DNA from: Rhodococcus sp. AW25M09
GTDB lineage: Bacteria; Actinomycetota; Actinomycetes; Mycobacteriales; Mycobacteriaceae
Assembly: GCF_000333955.1 (NCBI RefSeq)
Contig: NZ_CAPS01000068.1
Span: forward strand, 1-64,000
Reading direction: 5' to 3'
DNA length: 64,000 nucleotides
The translations under genes were made by a program, and so were the position numbers. Below are positions 1-8,777 of this stretch, in pieces (position 1 is the first letter of the stretch; each line of letters begins with the position of its first letter). The notes beneath the pieces are model-generated. The model was not told the origin of the DNA. It ran no database searches and worked only from the letters and a program-made list of their open reading frames with translations.

Positions 1-3
1 CGC

Positions 4-300
4 ACCAGGTGAAGGGGACCGGCGCGGAGATCGCCACACGAACGCGCGCGCATTCGCCACACGCGTCCACAATCGCCACACCGGCGGACACCATTCCGCT
101 CGCACCCGACGAACGCGCACGCACCTGCGAATCCTCGGACCAGGTGAAGGGGACCGGCGCGGAGATCCCCTGCACGAACGCGCGCGCATTCGCCACACGC
201 GTCCACAATCGCCACACCACCGGGCACTATTCCCCGCGCTTCCGACGAACGCGCGCGCATTCGCGCATCGTCGGACCGGATGAGGAGACCGGCTGCAGGG
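4..300. repeat. ~135-bp tandem repeat, 2 full copies plus a degenerate third
   Basis: The block starting accaggtgaaggggaccggc at 4 recurs at 139 and, in degraded form, at 275, giving a period of 135-136 bp. Within each unit lies an almost identical ~45-bp stretch (about 37-82 and 173-217) containing acgaacgcgcgcgcattcg and two copies of a cgccacac motif; a shortened copy sits at 244-265. The array may continue beyond the left edge. It lies just downstream of the cyclase gene. I see no convincing gene in it; an open frame through it simply repeats because the period is a multiple of three. Confidence 0.75.
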
Positions 301-336
301 GAGTGTCGCGGAGGTGATGTGCTCGCAACGCTTCGA

Positions 337-1935
337 TCAAGCGTGAACGGCAACAGCCTCTTCGGCCTCGATTTCGACATCTTTGGGATTGGCGAGAATT
401 GTCTCTGCCGATCGTCCGCGCAGAGTCACTGCGTCACCGAATTCCCAACGCTGTGCTTCGCCGGATTCGGCACCGTCGACCGCGGTCTTGGAGGCCAGGA
501 TTGCACCGGGCGCATTTTTCGCCAGTTCGGACAGACGAGCGGCTTCGTTCACCGGGTCTCCGATGACGGTGTACTCGAATCTCGACTTCGCACCGACGTT
601 GCCGGCGACTGCGCGTCCAGCCGCGACGCCGACTGCTGCGCTGCATTCGGGGACTTCCTCGAGCAGTCGTCGAGCAATAGCTCGGGCGGCTGCGAGTGCG
701 GAGCCGCAGTGGTCGCGAATTTCGTTCGGTGCTCCGAAGATCGCCAGCGCCGCGTCACCCTCGAACTTGTTGATGAATCCACCGTGCTCGTCGACCTCGT
801 CGACGACCACTGCGAAGAATCGGTTGAGCAGGTGTACTACCTCGGTCGGTGGCCGAGACGCGGCCAGCTCGGTCGAACCCACCAGATCGATGAAGAACAC
901 GGCGATGTCGCGTTCCTGTCCGCCGAGCTCGCTGTCGGACTGCAGCGCTTTCTCCGCAACCTCGTGTCCGACGTGTCTGCCGAACAGGTCGCGGATCTTC
1001 TCCCTGTCGCGCACGCCGTCGGCCATCCGGTTGAACCCACTCTGGAGTTCGCCCAGCTCGGTGCCGTCGTACACCGCGAGACGGACATTCATGTTGCCCT
1101 TCTCCACCTCGGCCATGCCTGCTCGCACGTTGTTGATGGGAGAGGTGGTCGCGAAGCCTCCGAGCACGGTCAGTGCGAAACCGAAGACGATGGTGATTCC
1201 GCCGAGAGCCAGGATGGACACTGCGAGCTGATCGGCACTCGTCTCGGGTCTGAGGAAACGGAAGATTGCGATCATCATGAGTCCGGAGACCGGAACGCCG
1301 GTTCCCAGTAGCCACGACAGGATGGAACGACCCATGACGCCAGCGATCCGGATTCGCCGTGGGTCGCCCGCTTCCAGGGCCCGCGCCGCGATGGGACGGA
1401 GCGCGAACTCGCTGAGCAGGTAGCTGAACGCGCAGACCACCGTGCCGCCCGCGGCGATCGTGAACGCGACCTTGGGGATCGCCTGAGGATCGATGATGCC
1501 GTCGATCGTGGTCAGCAAGACCAACGCGCCGGTCCACAGGGCTACCTGCATGCGCGTCAGGCGCCACGGCATGGCGAGGGTCGCGACCTGCTCGGATCGC
1601 GTGGGTTGGCGATCCTCGATGCCCCACCGCAGACTGCTGAGCGCCCGCGTGGTGCCCCACAGGACGCCGACCAGGAATGCGAGGAATACGTACACCGGGA
1701 CGACAATGAAGTTGACCCACCAGTAGTGATCCATCTTCAGAACGTCAGGGCCCGGAACGACGACGCTGATCAGCACTCCGACAATGACCGCGCCGATCAG
1801 GTTGGATAGGACCAGGAAGACCGTCAGCAGCAGCTGGATTCGGATCCGCCGTCTGCGCGGCGACTCGCTCGTGTCGCCCAACAGTCGGGAACCCAGCGGG
1901 GCGGCAGATCGTCTGAGTTGCGGCATGGTCGTCAC
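337..1935 (-). CDS. Membrane-anchored HAMP class III adenylate/guanylate cyclase
   Basis: 532 aa; makes a cyclic nucleotide (cAMP in characterised actinobacterial members) from the NTP on the inner face of the membrane. The N-terminal half has about six hydrophobic segments (first near residues 30-60), then a HAMP linker (near [14 protein letters not shown]), then a class III catalytic domain. The two metal-binding aspartates are visible in FIDLVGST (about 343-352) and [11 protein letters not shown]. This matches the Mtb Rv1318c-Rv1320c/Rv3645 group, and Rv1320c neighbours nucS in Mtb exactly as here. A second ATG lies three codons in. It is divergent from nucS with only 33 bp between the starts, so the promoters must overlap. 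Confidence 0.92.
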   Translation of the reverse strand: MTTMPQLRRSAAPLGSRLLGDTSESPRRRRIRIQLLLTVFLVLSNLIGAVIVGVLISVVVPGPDVLKMDHYWWVNFIVVPVYVFLAFLVGVLWGTTRALSSLRWGIEDRQPTRSEQVATLAMPWRLTRMQVALWTGALVLLTTIDGIIDPQAIPKVAFTIAAGGTVVCAFSYLLSEFALRPIAARALEAGDPRRIRIAGVMGRSILSWLLGTGVPVSGLMMIAIFRFLRPETSADQLAVSILALGGITIVFGFALTVLGGFATTSPINNVRAGMAEVEKGNMNVRLAVYDGTELGELQSGFNRMADGVRDREKIRDLFGRHVGHEVAEKALQSDSELGGQERDIAVFFIDLVGSTELAASRPPTEVVHLLNRFFAVVVDEVDEHGGFINKFEGDAALAIFGAPNEIRDHCGSALAAARAIARRLLEEVPECSAAVGVAAGRAVAGNVGAKSRFEYTVIGDPVNEAARLSELAKNAPGAILASKTAVDGAESGEAQRWEFGDAVTLRGRSAETILANPKDVEIEAEEAVAVHA

Positions 1936-1956
1936 AGACTATCGGGCACCCTGCCT

Positions 1957-1962
1957 TATGGT
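1957..1962 (+). promoter_or_regulatory. Putative -10 box of a leaderless nucS transcript
   Basis: TATGGT ends 6 bp before the GTG start of nucS and there is no Shine-Dalgarno sequence, the usual arrangement of a leaderless actinobacterial mRNA. It also lies inside the 33-bp gap to the divergent cyclase. Confidence 0.4.
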
Positions 1963-1968
1963 GGTCGA

Positions 1969-2640
1969 GTGCGTCTAGTTATTGCTCGTTGCCAAGTGGA
2001 CTATGTCGGCCGCCTCACCGCACACCTACCGTCGGCTCGGCGGCTGCTTCTCGTCAAGTCCGATGGATCGGTCAGCGTGCACGCGGACGACCGGGCCTAC
2101 AAGCCGCTCAATTGGATGTCTCCGCCCTGCTGGATGGTCGAGACCACCGAGGACGAGACGATCAACTGGGTTGTCACCAACAAGGCAGGCGAGGAACTCC
2201 GCATCACCATCGACGACGTCGAGCTCGACTCGAGTCATGAGTTGGGCATCGACCCCGGCTTGGTGAAAGACGGGGTGGAGGCACACCTCCAGGAGCTGTT
2301 GGCCGAGCATGTCAGTACTTTGGGCGACGGATACACCCTCGTGCGACGTGAATACATGACGGCAATCGGACCGGTGGATCTGCTGTGCCGCAACGCGGAT
2401 GGAGGAACCGTGGCGGTCGAGATCAAGCGACGCGGTGAGATCGACGGCGTCGAGCAACTGACTCGCTACCTGGATCTGCTCAATCGCGATCCCCTGTTGG
2501 CTCCGGTCAGCGGAGTGTTCGCCGCGCAGGTCATCAAACCGCAGGCGAAGACTTTGGCCACAGATCGCGGCATTCGTTGCCTCACTCTCGACTACGACGT
2601 CCTGCGCGGTACCGACAGCACCGAGTTCCGGCTGTTCTGA
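1969..2640 (+). CDS. nucS: Mismatch-specific endonuclease NucS (EndoMS)
   Basis: 223 aa, close along its whole length to Mtb NucS (Rv1321). NucS is the core of non-canonical mismatch repair in actinobacteria and archaea, which lack MutS/MutL; it cuts both strands at mismatches and is stimulated by the beta clamp. The N-terminal DNA-binding/dimerisation half ([17 protein letters not shown]) and the C-terminal RecB-like nuclease half are both present, with the catalytic residues in GPVDLL and [23 protein letters not shown] 1969 is chosen because the protein then begins [12 protein letters not shown] as in homologues; the longer frame would overlap the divergent cyclase. Confidence 0.95.
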   Translation: MRLVIARCQVDYVGRLTAHLPSARRLLLVKSDGSVSVHADDRAYKPLNWMSPPCWMVETTEDETINWVVTNKAGEELRITIDDVELDSSHELGIDPGLVKDGVEAHLQELLAEHVSTLGDGYTLVRREYMTAIGPVDLLCRNADGGTVAVEIKRRGEIDGVEQLTRYLDLLNRDPLLAPVSGVFAAQVIKPQAKTLATDRGIRCLTLDYDVLRGTDSTEFRLF

Positions 2641-2712
2641 CGACTGTCGGCACGACCCGGTCGTTTCTGCGGGCTCCACTCCCGTGATCGGGCGGTTCTC
2701 TACACTGGACAG

Positions 2713-3030
2713 GTGCCTCGTCGTAATCAGCCCCGCAAAGCGAATCGGAGCGGCCCGAGTGATGTCGGTCCCGGCACCGACTCGGTATTGGGCGGCAATC
2801 GGACCGAGGTCGGTCCGGACGGAGACACTTACACCACTCGAATGGTCCCGGGTGCCAAGGCAGTCAAGACCTATCGGTGCCCCGGGTGCGATCACGAGGT
2901 GCGGCCCGGCGTTGCGCACATCGTTGCGTGGCCCTCGGACGATTTCGGCGGTGCGGACAATCGCCGGCATTGGCACACCGGATGTTGGTCCGGCAGAAAC
3001 ACGCGAGGCCTCACCCGCAGATGGTCCTAG
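2713..3030 (+). CDS. Rv1322-like small treble-clef zinc protein
   Basis: 105 aa, conserved protein of unknown function found next to nucS in mycobacteria and rhodococci. The first ~45 residues are basic and low-complexity; the rest holds a CPGC pair and a HWHTGC pair spaced like an HNH/treble-clef zinc site (Cys2 then His-Cys). The binding of zinc is inferred from these residues. The GTG start is preceded by TACACT at 2701-2706, ending 6 bp upstream, so the message may be leaderless. Some databases label this family ATP/GTP-binding, for which I see no motif. Confidence 0.8.
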   Translation: MPRRNQPRKANRSGPSDVGPGTDSVLGGNRTEVGPDGDTYTTRMVPGAKAVKTYRCPGCDHEVRPGVAHIVAWPSDDFGGADNRRHWHTGCWSGRNTRGLTRRWS

Positions 3031-3043
3031 CGGGGAGGCCTCG
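3004..3043. terminator. Hairpin between convergent genes
   Basis: CGAGGCCT (3004-3011) pairs with AGGCCTCG (3036-3043), with a further G/C-rich inner stem. It spans the stop codon of the zinc protein and precedes the stop of the convergent coiled-coil gene. There is no T-tract, as is common in actinobacteria. Confidence 0.45.
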
Positions 3044-3057
3044 GGTGAGTCGGTGGT

Positions 3058-4023
3058 TCAGGACGCCGAATCAGCCGATTCTTTTTCCTTCTCGTCCTCG
3101 GCTTTCGCTTCGGCCTTCTCTTCTTCCTTCTTCAGGATTGCCGTCGGGTCTGGATTGTCGAGCAGCTCGCTCTCTCGGTTGACCGAGGCCAGCATTGCCG
3201 GAACCGAATCGAGCTGGCCGCGGATGCCGAGTAGCTGGGCGAGCACCCGGCTACGCAACACGCGCAACTCCTCGGCCAATTCCTTGGAATGTGCGATCCG
3301 CCGTTCTGCCTGCTCGCTGGCGGACTGAAGCCGTCGAGCAGCCTCGGTCGTCGCCTCCTCGATGCGGCGGGCAGCGTCGGACTTGCTCGACGCCTCGAGG
3401 TCTTCGAGTGCAGAGAGCACCTTCGTGCGACGCTCGGCCATCGTGATCTCGAAGTCCTCTTGCACCTCGGTACGCTTGGCCTCGGCCTCTGCCGCCAGCT
3501 TGTCGCGCTCGGCCTGTGCGGCCTCGACCACTCTTGCTGCCTCGGTACGTGCCTGGGCCATGGTCTGCTCGTGCTCGGTCTCGACTGCCGACCGGCGTTC
3601 TTCGAGTTCTGCAACCAACGACTCGTGCCGACCGCGCAGTCGCGCACTCTCTTGCTGCGCAACCGAAATCATCTCCTCGGACTCCGAGTGCGCCTTCGCA
3701 CGTACCTCGGATGCCTCGTCCGAGGCGAGCCGCAACATCCGCGAGATGCGATCGCTCATGCCCTCCGCGGTGGTGGGTGGAACCGAAAGGCGATCGATGT
3801 CCTTGCGTAGCTCGTCGATCTCGTCACGTGCGTCGTCGAGTTGCTTGGCCAGATCACGAGCCTGGGCCGCCGCCGCATCACGGTCGGCGGTGGTCAGGCG
3901 GAGCTCGGCGTCGAATCGCTCGAAGTAGTTGGTGACTTCGTCGCGATCGAACCCCTTCCGGACGATGGAAAAGGGAAGTTGCACCGTAGAACTGCGCTCA
4001 TGATCGATTGCCATGGGCGTCAA
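3058..4023 (-). CDS. DivIVA-domain coiled-coil protein
   Basis: 321 aa. The N-terminus (PFSIVRKGFDRDEVTNYFERFD, residues about 17-38) is a DivIVA-type membrane-curvature/polar-targeting domain. The rest to about residue 280 is a near-continuous coiled coil rich in Ala, Glu and Arg; the tail is very acidic and Lys/Glu-rich. Proteins of this type scaffold polar growth or division complexes. It is not Wag31 itself, which is shorter and lies in the ftsZ region. ATG 4023 and ATG 4014 (MAIDHERS) are both possible. It lies 50 bp downstream of the epimerase gene on the same strand, so co-transcription is possible. Confidence 0.85.
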   Translation of the reverse strand: MTPMAIDHERSSTVQLPFSIVRKGFDRDEVTNYFERFDAELRLTTADRDAAAAQARDLAKQLDDARDEIDELRKDIDRLSVPPTTAEGMSDRISRMLRLASDEASEVRAKAHSESEEMISVAQQESARLRGRHESLVAELEERRSAVETEHEQTMAQARTEAARVVEAAQAERDKLAAEAEAKRTEVQEDFEITMAERRTKVLSALEDLEASSKSDAARRIEEATTEAARRLQSASEQAERRIAHSKELAEELRVLRSRVLAQLLGIRGQLDSVPAMLASVNRESELLDNPDPTAILKKEEEKAEAKAEDEKEKESADSAS

Positions 4024-4073
4024 TTTACCGGTGCGTCAAGTAGAGGGCCATACGGCTTGTTCACCGGGTTCGA

Positions 4074-4556
4074 TCAGTGAGCTCGGTGATTCGGTTCCAC
4101 CAGTTCGATCAGAACCCCGCCGGCGTCCTTGGGGTGGACGAAGTTGATCCGAGAATCGGCGGTGCCGCGGCGCGGGGCGTCGTACAGCAACCGGACGCCA
4201 CGGGCGCGCAACTCGGTCGAGATCTCCTCGATGTCGGTGACGCGGTACGCCAGCTGCTGCAGTCCCGGTCCGTTGCGGCCGATGAACTTGGCGATCGTCG
4301 ACGACTCGTCGATCGGTGCGAGCAACTGCAATGCAGCAGACGCGTCCCCGCTGCCGGGGAACGACAGCATAGCCTCGCGGACGCCCTGCTCCTCGTTGAT
4401 CTCTTCGTGTACCGCGACCATGCCGAGGTGATCGGTGTACCAGGTTATGGCTGCATCGAGGTCGGGCACCGCGATGCCGACATGGTCGATCGCCGTCACC
4501 AGGTCGGAGCGGAGCGGAGCTCCCGTGTAAGACTGCGTGCTGGAGGTCATGGCCAT
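4074..4556 (-). CDS. mce: Methylmalonyl-CoA epimerase
   Basis: 160 aa glyoxalase-fold (VOC) enzyme that interconverts (2S)- and (2R)-methylmalonyl-CoA, linking propionyl-CoA carboxylation to methylmalonyl-CoA mutase. The metal-binding His of IDHVGIAV, the GLQQLAYRV strand and the C-terminal GVLIELVE glutamate are visible. Position next to fadA4 matches Mtb Rv1322A-Rv1323. The frame stays open far upstream, antisense to fadA4, but family resemblance begins only near AIDHVGIAV, so ATG 4556 (or 4550) is chosen. Divergent from fadA4. Confidence 0.92.
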   Translation of the reverse strand: MAMTSSTQSYTGAPLRSDLVTAIDHVGIAVPDLDAAITWYTDHLGMVAVHEEINEEQGVREAMLSFPGSGDASAALQLLAPIDESSTIAKFIGRNGPGLQQLAYRVTDIEEISTELRARGVRLLYDAPRRGTADSRINFVHPKDAGGVLIELVEPNHRAH

Positions 4557-4661
4557 GACGTTAGCGCCAGCTGCGTTTGGGTGCTCTGCCCGGCCGGTAT
4601 CGGTCGGGGGCGTCGGAGCGTTGATCTCGACAAGGCCGTCTTCACACTTTCGGAGGAAATC

Positions 4662-5852
4662 GTGACCACAACAGTCATCGTCGCCGGTGCTCGCACGCCC
4701 GTTGGCCGCTTCTCGGGCGCACTCAAGGACTTCTCGGGATCCGACCTGGGCGGAATTGCCATCAAGGGGGCACTCGACAAGTCCGGAGTTGCACCGGATC
4801 AGGTCGACTACGTGATCATGGGACAGGTTCTCACCGCCGGAGCAGGCCAGATCCCGGCCCGCCAGGCAGCCGTGGCTGCAGGCATTCCGATGACGGTGCC
4901 TGCGCTGACGATCAACAAGGTGTGCTTGTCCGGAGTCGACGCCATTGCACTGGCCGATCAGCTGATCCGCGCGGGCGAATTCGAGATCGTCGTCGCAGGC
5001 GGCCAGGAGTCGATGACTCAGGCTCCGCACATGCTCGAGAAGTCGCGTGCGGGATTCAAGTACGGCGATGTCACGATGCGCGATCACCTCGCCTACGACG
5101 GTCTGTACGACATCTTCACCGACCAAGCGATGGGGGCACTGACCGAGCAGCGCAATCAGAGCGCCGAGGTCATCAGCCGCGAGGAGCAGGACACCTTCGC
5201 GGCCGCGTCGCATCAGAAGGCCGCCGCTGCCTGGAAGAACGGCGTCTTCGACAACGAAGTGGTTCCCGTGTCGATCCCACAGCGCAAAGGTGAGCCGATC
5301 CAGTTCACCGCAGACGAGGGAATCCGCGCCGACACCACCGTCGATTCCCTCGGCAAGCTTCGCCCCGCCTTCGACAAGGCCGGCACCGTCACCGCAGGAT
5401 CGGCGTCGCAGATCTCCGATGGTGCCGCAGCCGTCGTGGTGATGAGCAAGGAGAAGGCGGAGTCGCTCGGGCTGACCTGGCTCGCCGAGATCGGGGCGCA
5501 CGGAGTGGTGGCCGGTCCCGACTCCACACTGCAGTCGCAGCCGGCCCGCGCCATCGCCAAGGCGTGCGAGAAGGACGGTATCGACCCGAAGGATCTCGAT
5601 GTCATCGAGATCAACGAGGCATTCGCGGCAGTCGGAATCGCGTCGACGCGTGAACTCGGCATCGATCCGGAAATCGTCAACGTCAACGGCGGAGCGATCT
5701 CGATCGGACATCCCCTCGGTATGTCGGGCGCTCGCATCGCGCTGCATCTGGCTCTCGAGCTGCAGCGACGCGGCGGCGGGGTCGGCGCGGCGGCACTCTG
5801 TGGCGGCGGTGGACAGGGCGACGCCCTCATCGTTCGAGTACCGAAGCAGTAA
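4662..5852 (+). CDS. fadA4: Acetyl-CoA C-acetyltransferase (thiolase)
   Basis: 396 aa, full-length thiolase: condenses two acetyl-CoA or cleaves acetoacetyl-CoA. Nucleophilic Cys88 lies in NKVCLSG, the catalytic His in [10 protein letters not shown] and the second Cys in the C-terminal CGGGGQGD. Start GTG 4662 follows a good CGGAGG Shine-Dalgarno (4651-4656). Orthologous by position to Mtb Rv1323 (FadA4). A strong hairpin directly follows the stop. Confidence 0.95.
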   Translation: MTTTVIVAGARTPVGRFSGALKDFSGSDLGGIAIKGALDKSGVAPDQVDYVIMGQVLTAGAGQIPARQAAVAAGIPMTVPALTINKVCLSGVDAIALADQLIRAGEFEIVVAGGQESMTQAPHMLEKSRAGFKYGDVTMRDHLAYDGLYDIFTDQAMGALTEQRNQSAEVISREEQDTFAAASHQKAAAAWKNGVFDNEVVPVSIPQRKGEPIQFTADEGIRADTTVDSLGKLRPAFDKAGTVTAGSASQISDGAAAVVVMSKEKAESLGLTWLAEIGAHGVVAGPDSTLQSQPARAIAKACEKDGIDPKDLDVIEINEAFAAVGIASTRELGIDPEIVNVNGGAISIGHPLGMSGARIALHLALELQRRGGGVGAAALCGGGGQGDALIVRVPKQ

Positions 5853-5859
5853 TGCGGCG

Positions 5860-5890
5860 GTGGCTCTGGTCGGACTGAGACCAGAGCCAC
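5860..5890 (+). terminator. Perfect 12-bp stem hairpin after fadA4
   Basis: GTGGCTCTGGTC (5860-5871) and GACCAGAGCCAC (5879-5890) form a perfect stem with a 7-nt loop, 7 bp after the fadA4 stop. No T-run follows. Confidence 0.75.
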
Positions 5891-5927
5891 TACGTTCTGT
5901 CGTAGCAAACCGGGCACAATAGCGGGC

Positions 5928-6290
5928 ATGACCAACTTCTTCGACCTGAGCAGCACCGCCAAACGCTTCCGCTTCATCGCCGTCCTCGAAGCGTTCACCT
6001 GGCTCGGACTGCTGATCGGAATGGCGTTCAAATACATTCCGGCCGACGGCAACGAGATCGGTGTGAAGATCTTCGGACCGATTCACGGCGGAGTGTTCGT
6101 GGTGTACCTGGCGATCGCCGTGTTGACGGCAGTCAAGCTCAAGTGGGACGTCAAGGCCACGCTGCTTGCGCTTGTCGCGGCATTTCCGCCGTTCGGGACC
6201 GTGATCTTCGAGATCTGGGCAGTGCGCACGGGCCGTCTCGCCGAGCTGAGCACGGACAGGCCCGCAGCCGACGCGAAAGTTCAGTCCTGA
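5928..6290 (+). CDS. DUF3817 integral membrane protein
   Basis: 120 aa with three to four hydrophobic segments (about residues 17-35, 50-70, 75-98) and conserved HGGVFVVYL and PFGTVIFEIW patterns of the DUF3817 family, whose function is unknown. ATG 5928 has no Shine-Dalgarno; CACAAT at about 5915-5920 could be a -10 for a leaderless message. A second DUF3817 protein is encoded at 25093-25446, so this window holds two paralogues. Confidence 0.85.
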   Translation: MTNFFDLSSTAKRFRFIAVLEAFTWLGLLIGMAFKYIPADGNEIGVKIFGPIHGGVFVVYLAIAVLTAVKLKWDVKATLLALVAAFPPFGTVIFEIWAVRTGRLAELSTDRPAADAKVQS

Positions 6291-6346
6291 CCCACCGCGC
6301 CTCCCGCCAGTGGATGACGCGTCGCGTTAGTGACAAACTGTAGGGC

Positions 6347-7291
6347 GTGACTCGACCCGGTTCCCGTCCTCCCGTCCGCCCCTCAGCTGTCGTTCCCGCC
6401 TCCATCGCCGGTGCCGTCGACCTGTCCGTTCTCAAGGACCGCCCGACACCTGCTCCTCCCGCTGAATCGGGAGGCGATGCGGGAGGTGTGGCACCGATCG
6501 TGGACGTGACCGCGGCGACGTTCGAGGCCGAGGTGCTCCAGCGATCCACTCAGGTCCCGGTGATCGTCGACTTGGGTTCGGCCCGCTCGCCGCAGTCCCA
6601 GGCGTTGACGCGTCAGCTCGGACAATTGGCCGTCGAGGCTGCAGGTGCGTGGGTGCTCGCTCGGGTCGACGTCGATTCCAGTCCGCAGATAGCCCAGGCC
6701 TTCGGCGTGAAGGCCATCCCGACGGTGGTTGCCGTAGCCGCCGGCCAGCCGCTGGCCGACTTCGAGGGCACGCAGTCGGATGAGCAGCTGCGTCAGTGGC
6801 TGCAGGCAGTGGAGCAGGCGACCGCGGGAAAGCTCACCGGCCCACCCGGGGTGGCCGACGCCGAACCGGAGCCCGAGATCGAGGACCCGAGAATCGTTGC
6901 TGCCGAAGAGGCCATCGACGACGGCGATTTCGACAAGGCAGCTGCTGCATACCAAGCGATCATCGACGCCGAACCCAACAACACCGACGCGGTCGCCGCA
7001 CTGCGGCAGGTCAAGTTTCTCGCTCGTGTGCAGAATGTTGCGCCCGATGCGATCGAGATCGCGGACGCCGACCCGGCGAACGTGCAGGCTCGTATCGACG
7101 CCGCCGACGCGGAGATGGCTGCTCAGCAGCCGGAGCAGGCCTTCGCGCGGCTGATCGACGGAATCAAGATCAGTGCGGGCGATGACCGCACGGCGTTGCG
7201 CACCCGGCTGCTCGAGCTGTTCGAGCTGTTCGACGCGGCAGATCCGCTGGTGGTGTCCGCGCGGCGCAAGCTGGCGTCCGCTCTGTACTGA
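6347..7291 (+). CDS. Thioredoxin-fold plus TPR protein (CnoX/YbbN-like), no CXXC
   Basis: 314 aa, equivalent by position to Mtb Rv1324. Domains: a Pro/Ala-rich N-terminus (1-45), a thioredoxin fold (about 50-160) and a TPR-like C-terminal half (about 185-314). Thioredoxins carry CXXC after the second strand; here that place reads VDLGSARSPQSQAL with no cysteine, and I find no cysteine in the protein, so it cannot act as a dithiol reductase. It keeps the cis-Pro region (VKAIPTVV). CnoX of E. coli is a chaperone-linked relative; a holdase role is inferred. GTG start, no clear ribosome site. Confidence 0.85.
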   Translation: MTRPGSRPPVRPSAVVPASIAGAVDLSVLKDRPTPAPPAESGGDAGGVAPIVDVTAATFEAEVLQRSTQVPVIVDLGSARSPQSQALTRQLGQLAVEAAGAWVLARVDVDSSPQIAQAFGVKAIPTVVAVAAGQPLADFEGTQSDEQLRQWLQAVEQATAGKLTGPPGVADAEPEPEIEDPRIVAAEEAIDDGDFDKAAAAYQAIIDAEPNNTDAVAALRQVKFLARVQNVAPDAIEIADADPANVQARIDAADAEMAAQQPEQAFARLIDGIKISAGDDRTALRTRLLELFELFDAADPLVVSARRKLASALY

Positions 7292-7328
7292 ACCCGCTGA
7301 GCACTCGACCGACCGAGCACCGAACCGC

Positions 7329-8777
7329 TCAGCTGTAGCGCGAGTCGCAGAGGGCCTTGCCGCCGAGTACTCCCGAGCGGAAGGCGTCGACTCGGGAGAA
7401 GCCGGACGGCAGCGTCGTACCGTTCACGTCGCTCGCTGCCAAACCGTCGCTGAGCAGACCGGAGACGGCTTCGTCGAGGTCGCCGGGGGAGAGCACTATG
7501 TCGAGTCCCGTAGCGCCGTTCTCGGCGCTCATGGCCGAGGTGATGACGCCGGACAGGCACGCCGAACGTAGGGCGGTCTGCGGGTCGTCGAGAGTCTGGC
7601 CCGCTTCCTTCTGTACTGCGAGCGTGTAGCGCGACGCGAACAGAACGTAGGCGCTGTAGTCGCCGGAGACGTTGAGCGGCAAGATGTCTCCGCGCTTCGG
7701 GGTTTCGGGCAGACCGCGCTCGGCCAGGTCCGCGACGTCGACGCCGATGGTGTTGGTCGACGGGCAGTACGAGACCGGCGCGGTGGCTCTGGCGTCGGAG
7801 CAATCGATGTCTGCTCCCGAGTAGTCGACGATCGGCGGATCGCTGACGGGCAGCACCGTTTCGAATGATCGGGTGAACGCAGCGAGGGAGTCCTCGGTAA
7901 CCGGTAGTTCACCGGAGTCGCCGGGATCGCTGAACTTCTGCGGCAACGATGCTCGACGCGAATCGATCTCGGCCTCGTCGATCGCGGTGCAGGCTGCGGC
8001 ACCGTCGGTGAAGCCGATCTGTACGGCAGTGACTCGCTCGAAGGCAGAGCCGTGCACCGATTCGGGATCGTTGGGATCGACGTCGCGCACGGCGACGGTG
8101 GCGGCCAGAACGCCGTTGAGTCCGTCCGAGGTGTTGATCGTGAAGTGCGGCGCGTCGCCCTCCGCGACGTAGCGGATGAAAGCGCCCGCGAAACAGTCGG
8201 CCTGTTGCTCGGCCACGATCGTGGGAGTGTCGTCGCCCACGAGCCCCGATTGATGCTGGATGGCGTGGCCGTATTCGTGGGCGATGACCATCACCACCGA
8301 CATCGGTCCGAATGCATCGACCAGAGCCGGGAGCAGGATGGTGCGGTCCCATCCGATCGAATCGTCACGGGTGCAGTAGGCGGCGTTGGGGATACCGCCA
8401 GTTCGGTCACCGCAGAATCTGATGCCCGATCCCTCGTCCTCGGATGCGTCCCACGAGATCAAGGTCGAGATCGGAGTGAACGAGCCCTTGAAGACGGCGG
8501 GATATTGCTCGGCCCAGAACTGTTGAATGTCGTCGATCGCGTTGGTGGCGAGTAGGTCCGAGTCGGTGCCCTCGGCGTTCTCCACGGTGATCGTCGAATC
8601 GGGGACACCCGGACGCGGCCCACTCGGCCCGCTCGTGACCGGAAGGCCGGCGACGGTGAACGGGTTCTCGTAGATCGATACCGCATTTCCGCTGACGGTC
8701 TGCGCGCAGGAGGTCAGCAGGAGCAGTCCGGCAGTGGCGGCCGCAGCCAGTAGTCGGGGTCTGCGGCCGCCACTCAT
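7329..8777 (-). CDS. Neutral zinc metallopeptidase lipoprotein
   Basis: 482 aa. Signal peptide with lipobox LLTSC near residue 24 predicts a lipid-anchored exported protein. The gluzincin-type zinc motif HEYGH starts at His167 and the downstream EQQADCFAG supplies the third ligand, as in the putative neutral zinc metallopeptidase family. Six or more cysteines in the exported part suggest disulfides. Its ATG abuts the glgB stop codon with no intervening base, so it looks like the third cistron of the glgE-glgB operon. Mtb has a PE_PGRS gene (Rv1325c) near this position. Confidence 0.88.
   Translation of the reverse strand: MSGGRRPRLLAAAATAGLLLLTSCAQTVSGNAVSIYENPFTVAGLPVTSGPSGPRPGVPDSTITVENAEGTDSDLLATNAIDDIQQFWAEQYPAVFKGSFTPISTLISWDASEDEGSGIRFCGDRTGGIPNAAYCTRDDSIGWDRTILLPALVDAFGPMSVVMVIAHEYGHAIQHQSGLVGDDTPTIVAEQQADCFAGAFIRYVAEGDAPHFTINTSDGLNGVLAATVAVRDVDPNDPESVHGSAFERVTAVQIGFTDGAAACTAIDEAEIDSRRASLPQKFSDPGDSGELPVTEDSLAAFTRSFETVLPVSDPPIVDYSGADIDCSDARATAPVSYCPSTNTIGVDVADLAERGLPETPKRGDILPLNVSGDYSAYVLFASRYTLAVQKEAGQTLDDPQTALRSACLSGVITSAMSAENGATGLDIVLSPGDLDEAVSGLLSDGLAASDVNGTTLPSGFSRVDAFRSGVLGGKALCDSRYS

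Noticed and set aside
9..317. 102-codon frame through the tandem repeats
   Set aside because: Periodicity of 135 bp keeps it open by arithmetic; no start signal or protein-like character.
4074..6086. 670-codon open frame on the minus strand across fadA4, in frame with the epimerase
   Set aside because: Antisense shadow of a GC-rich gene. Only the first-described 160-residue part at 4074-4556 resembles a protein family; fadA4 on the plus strand has all thiolase motifs.
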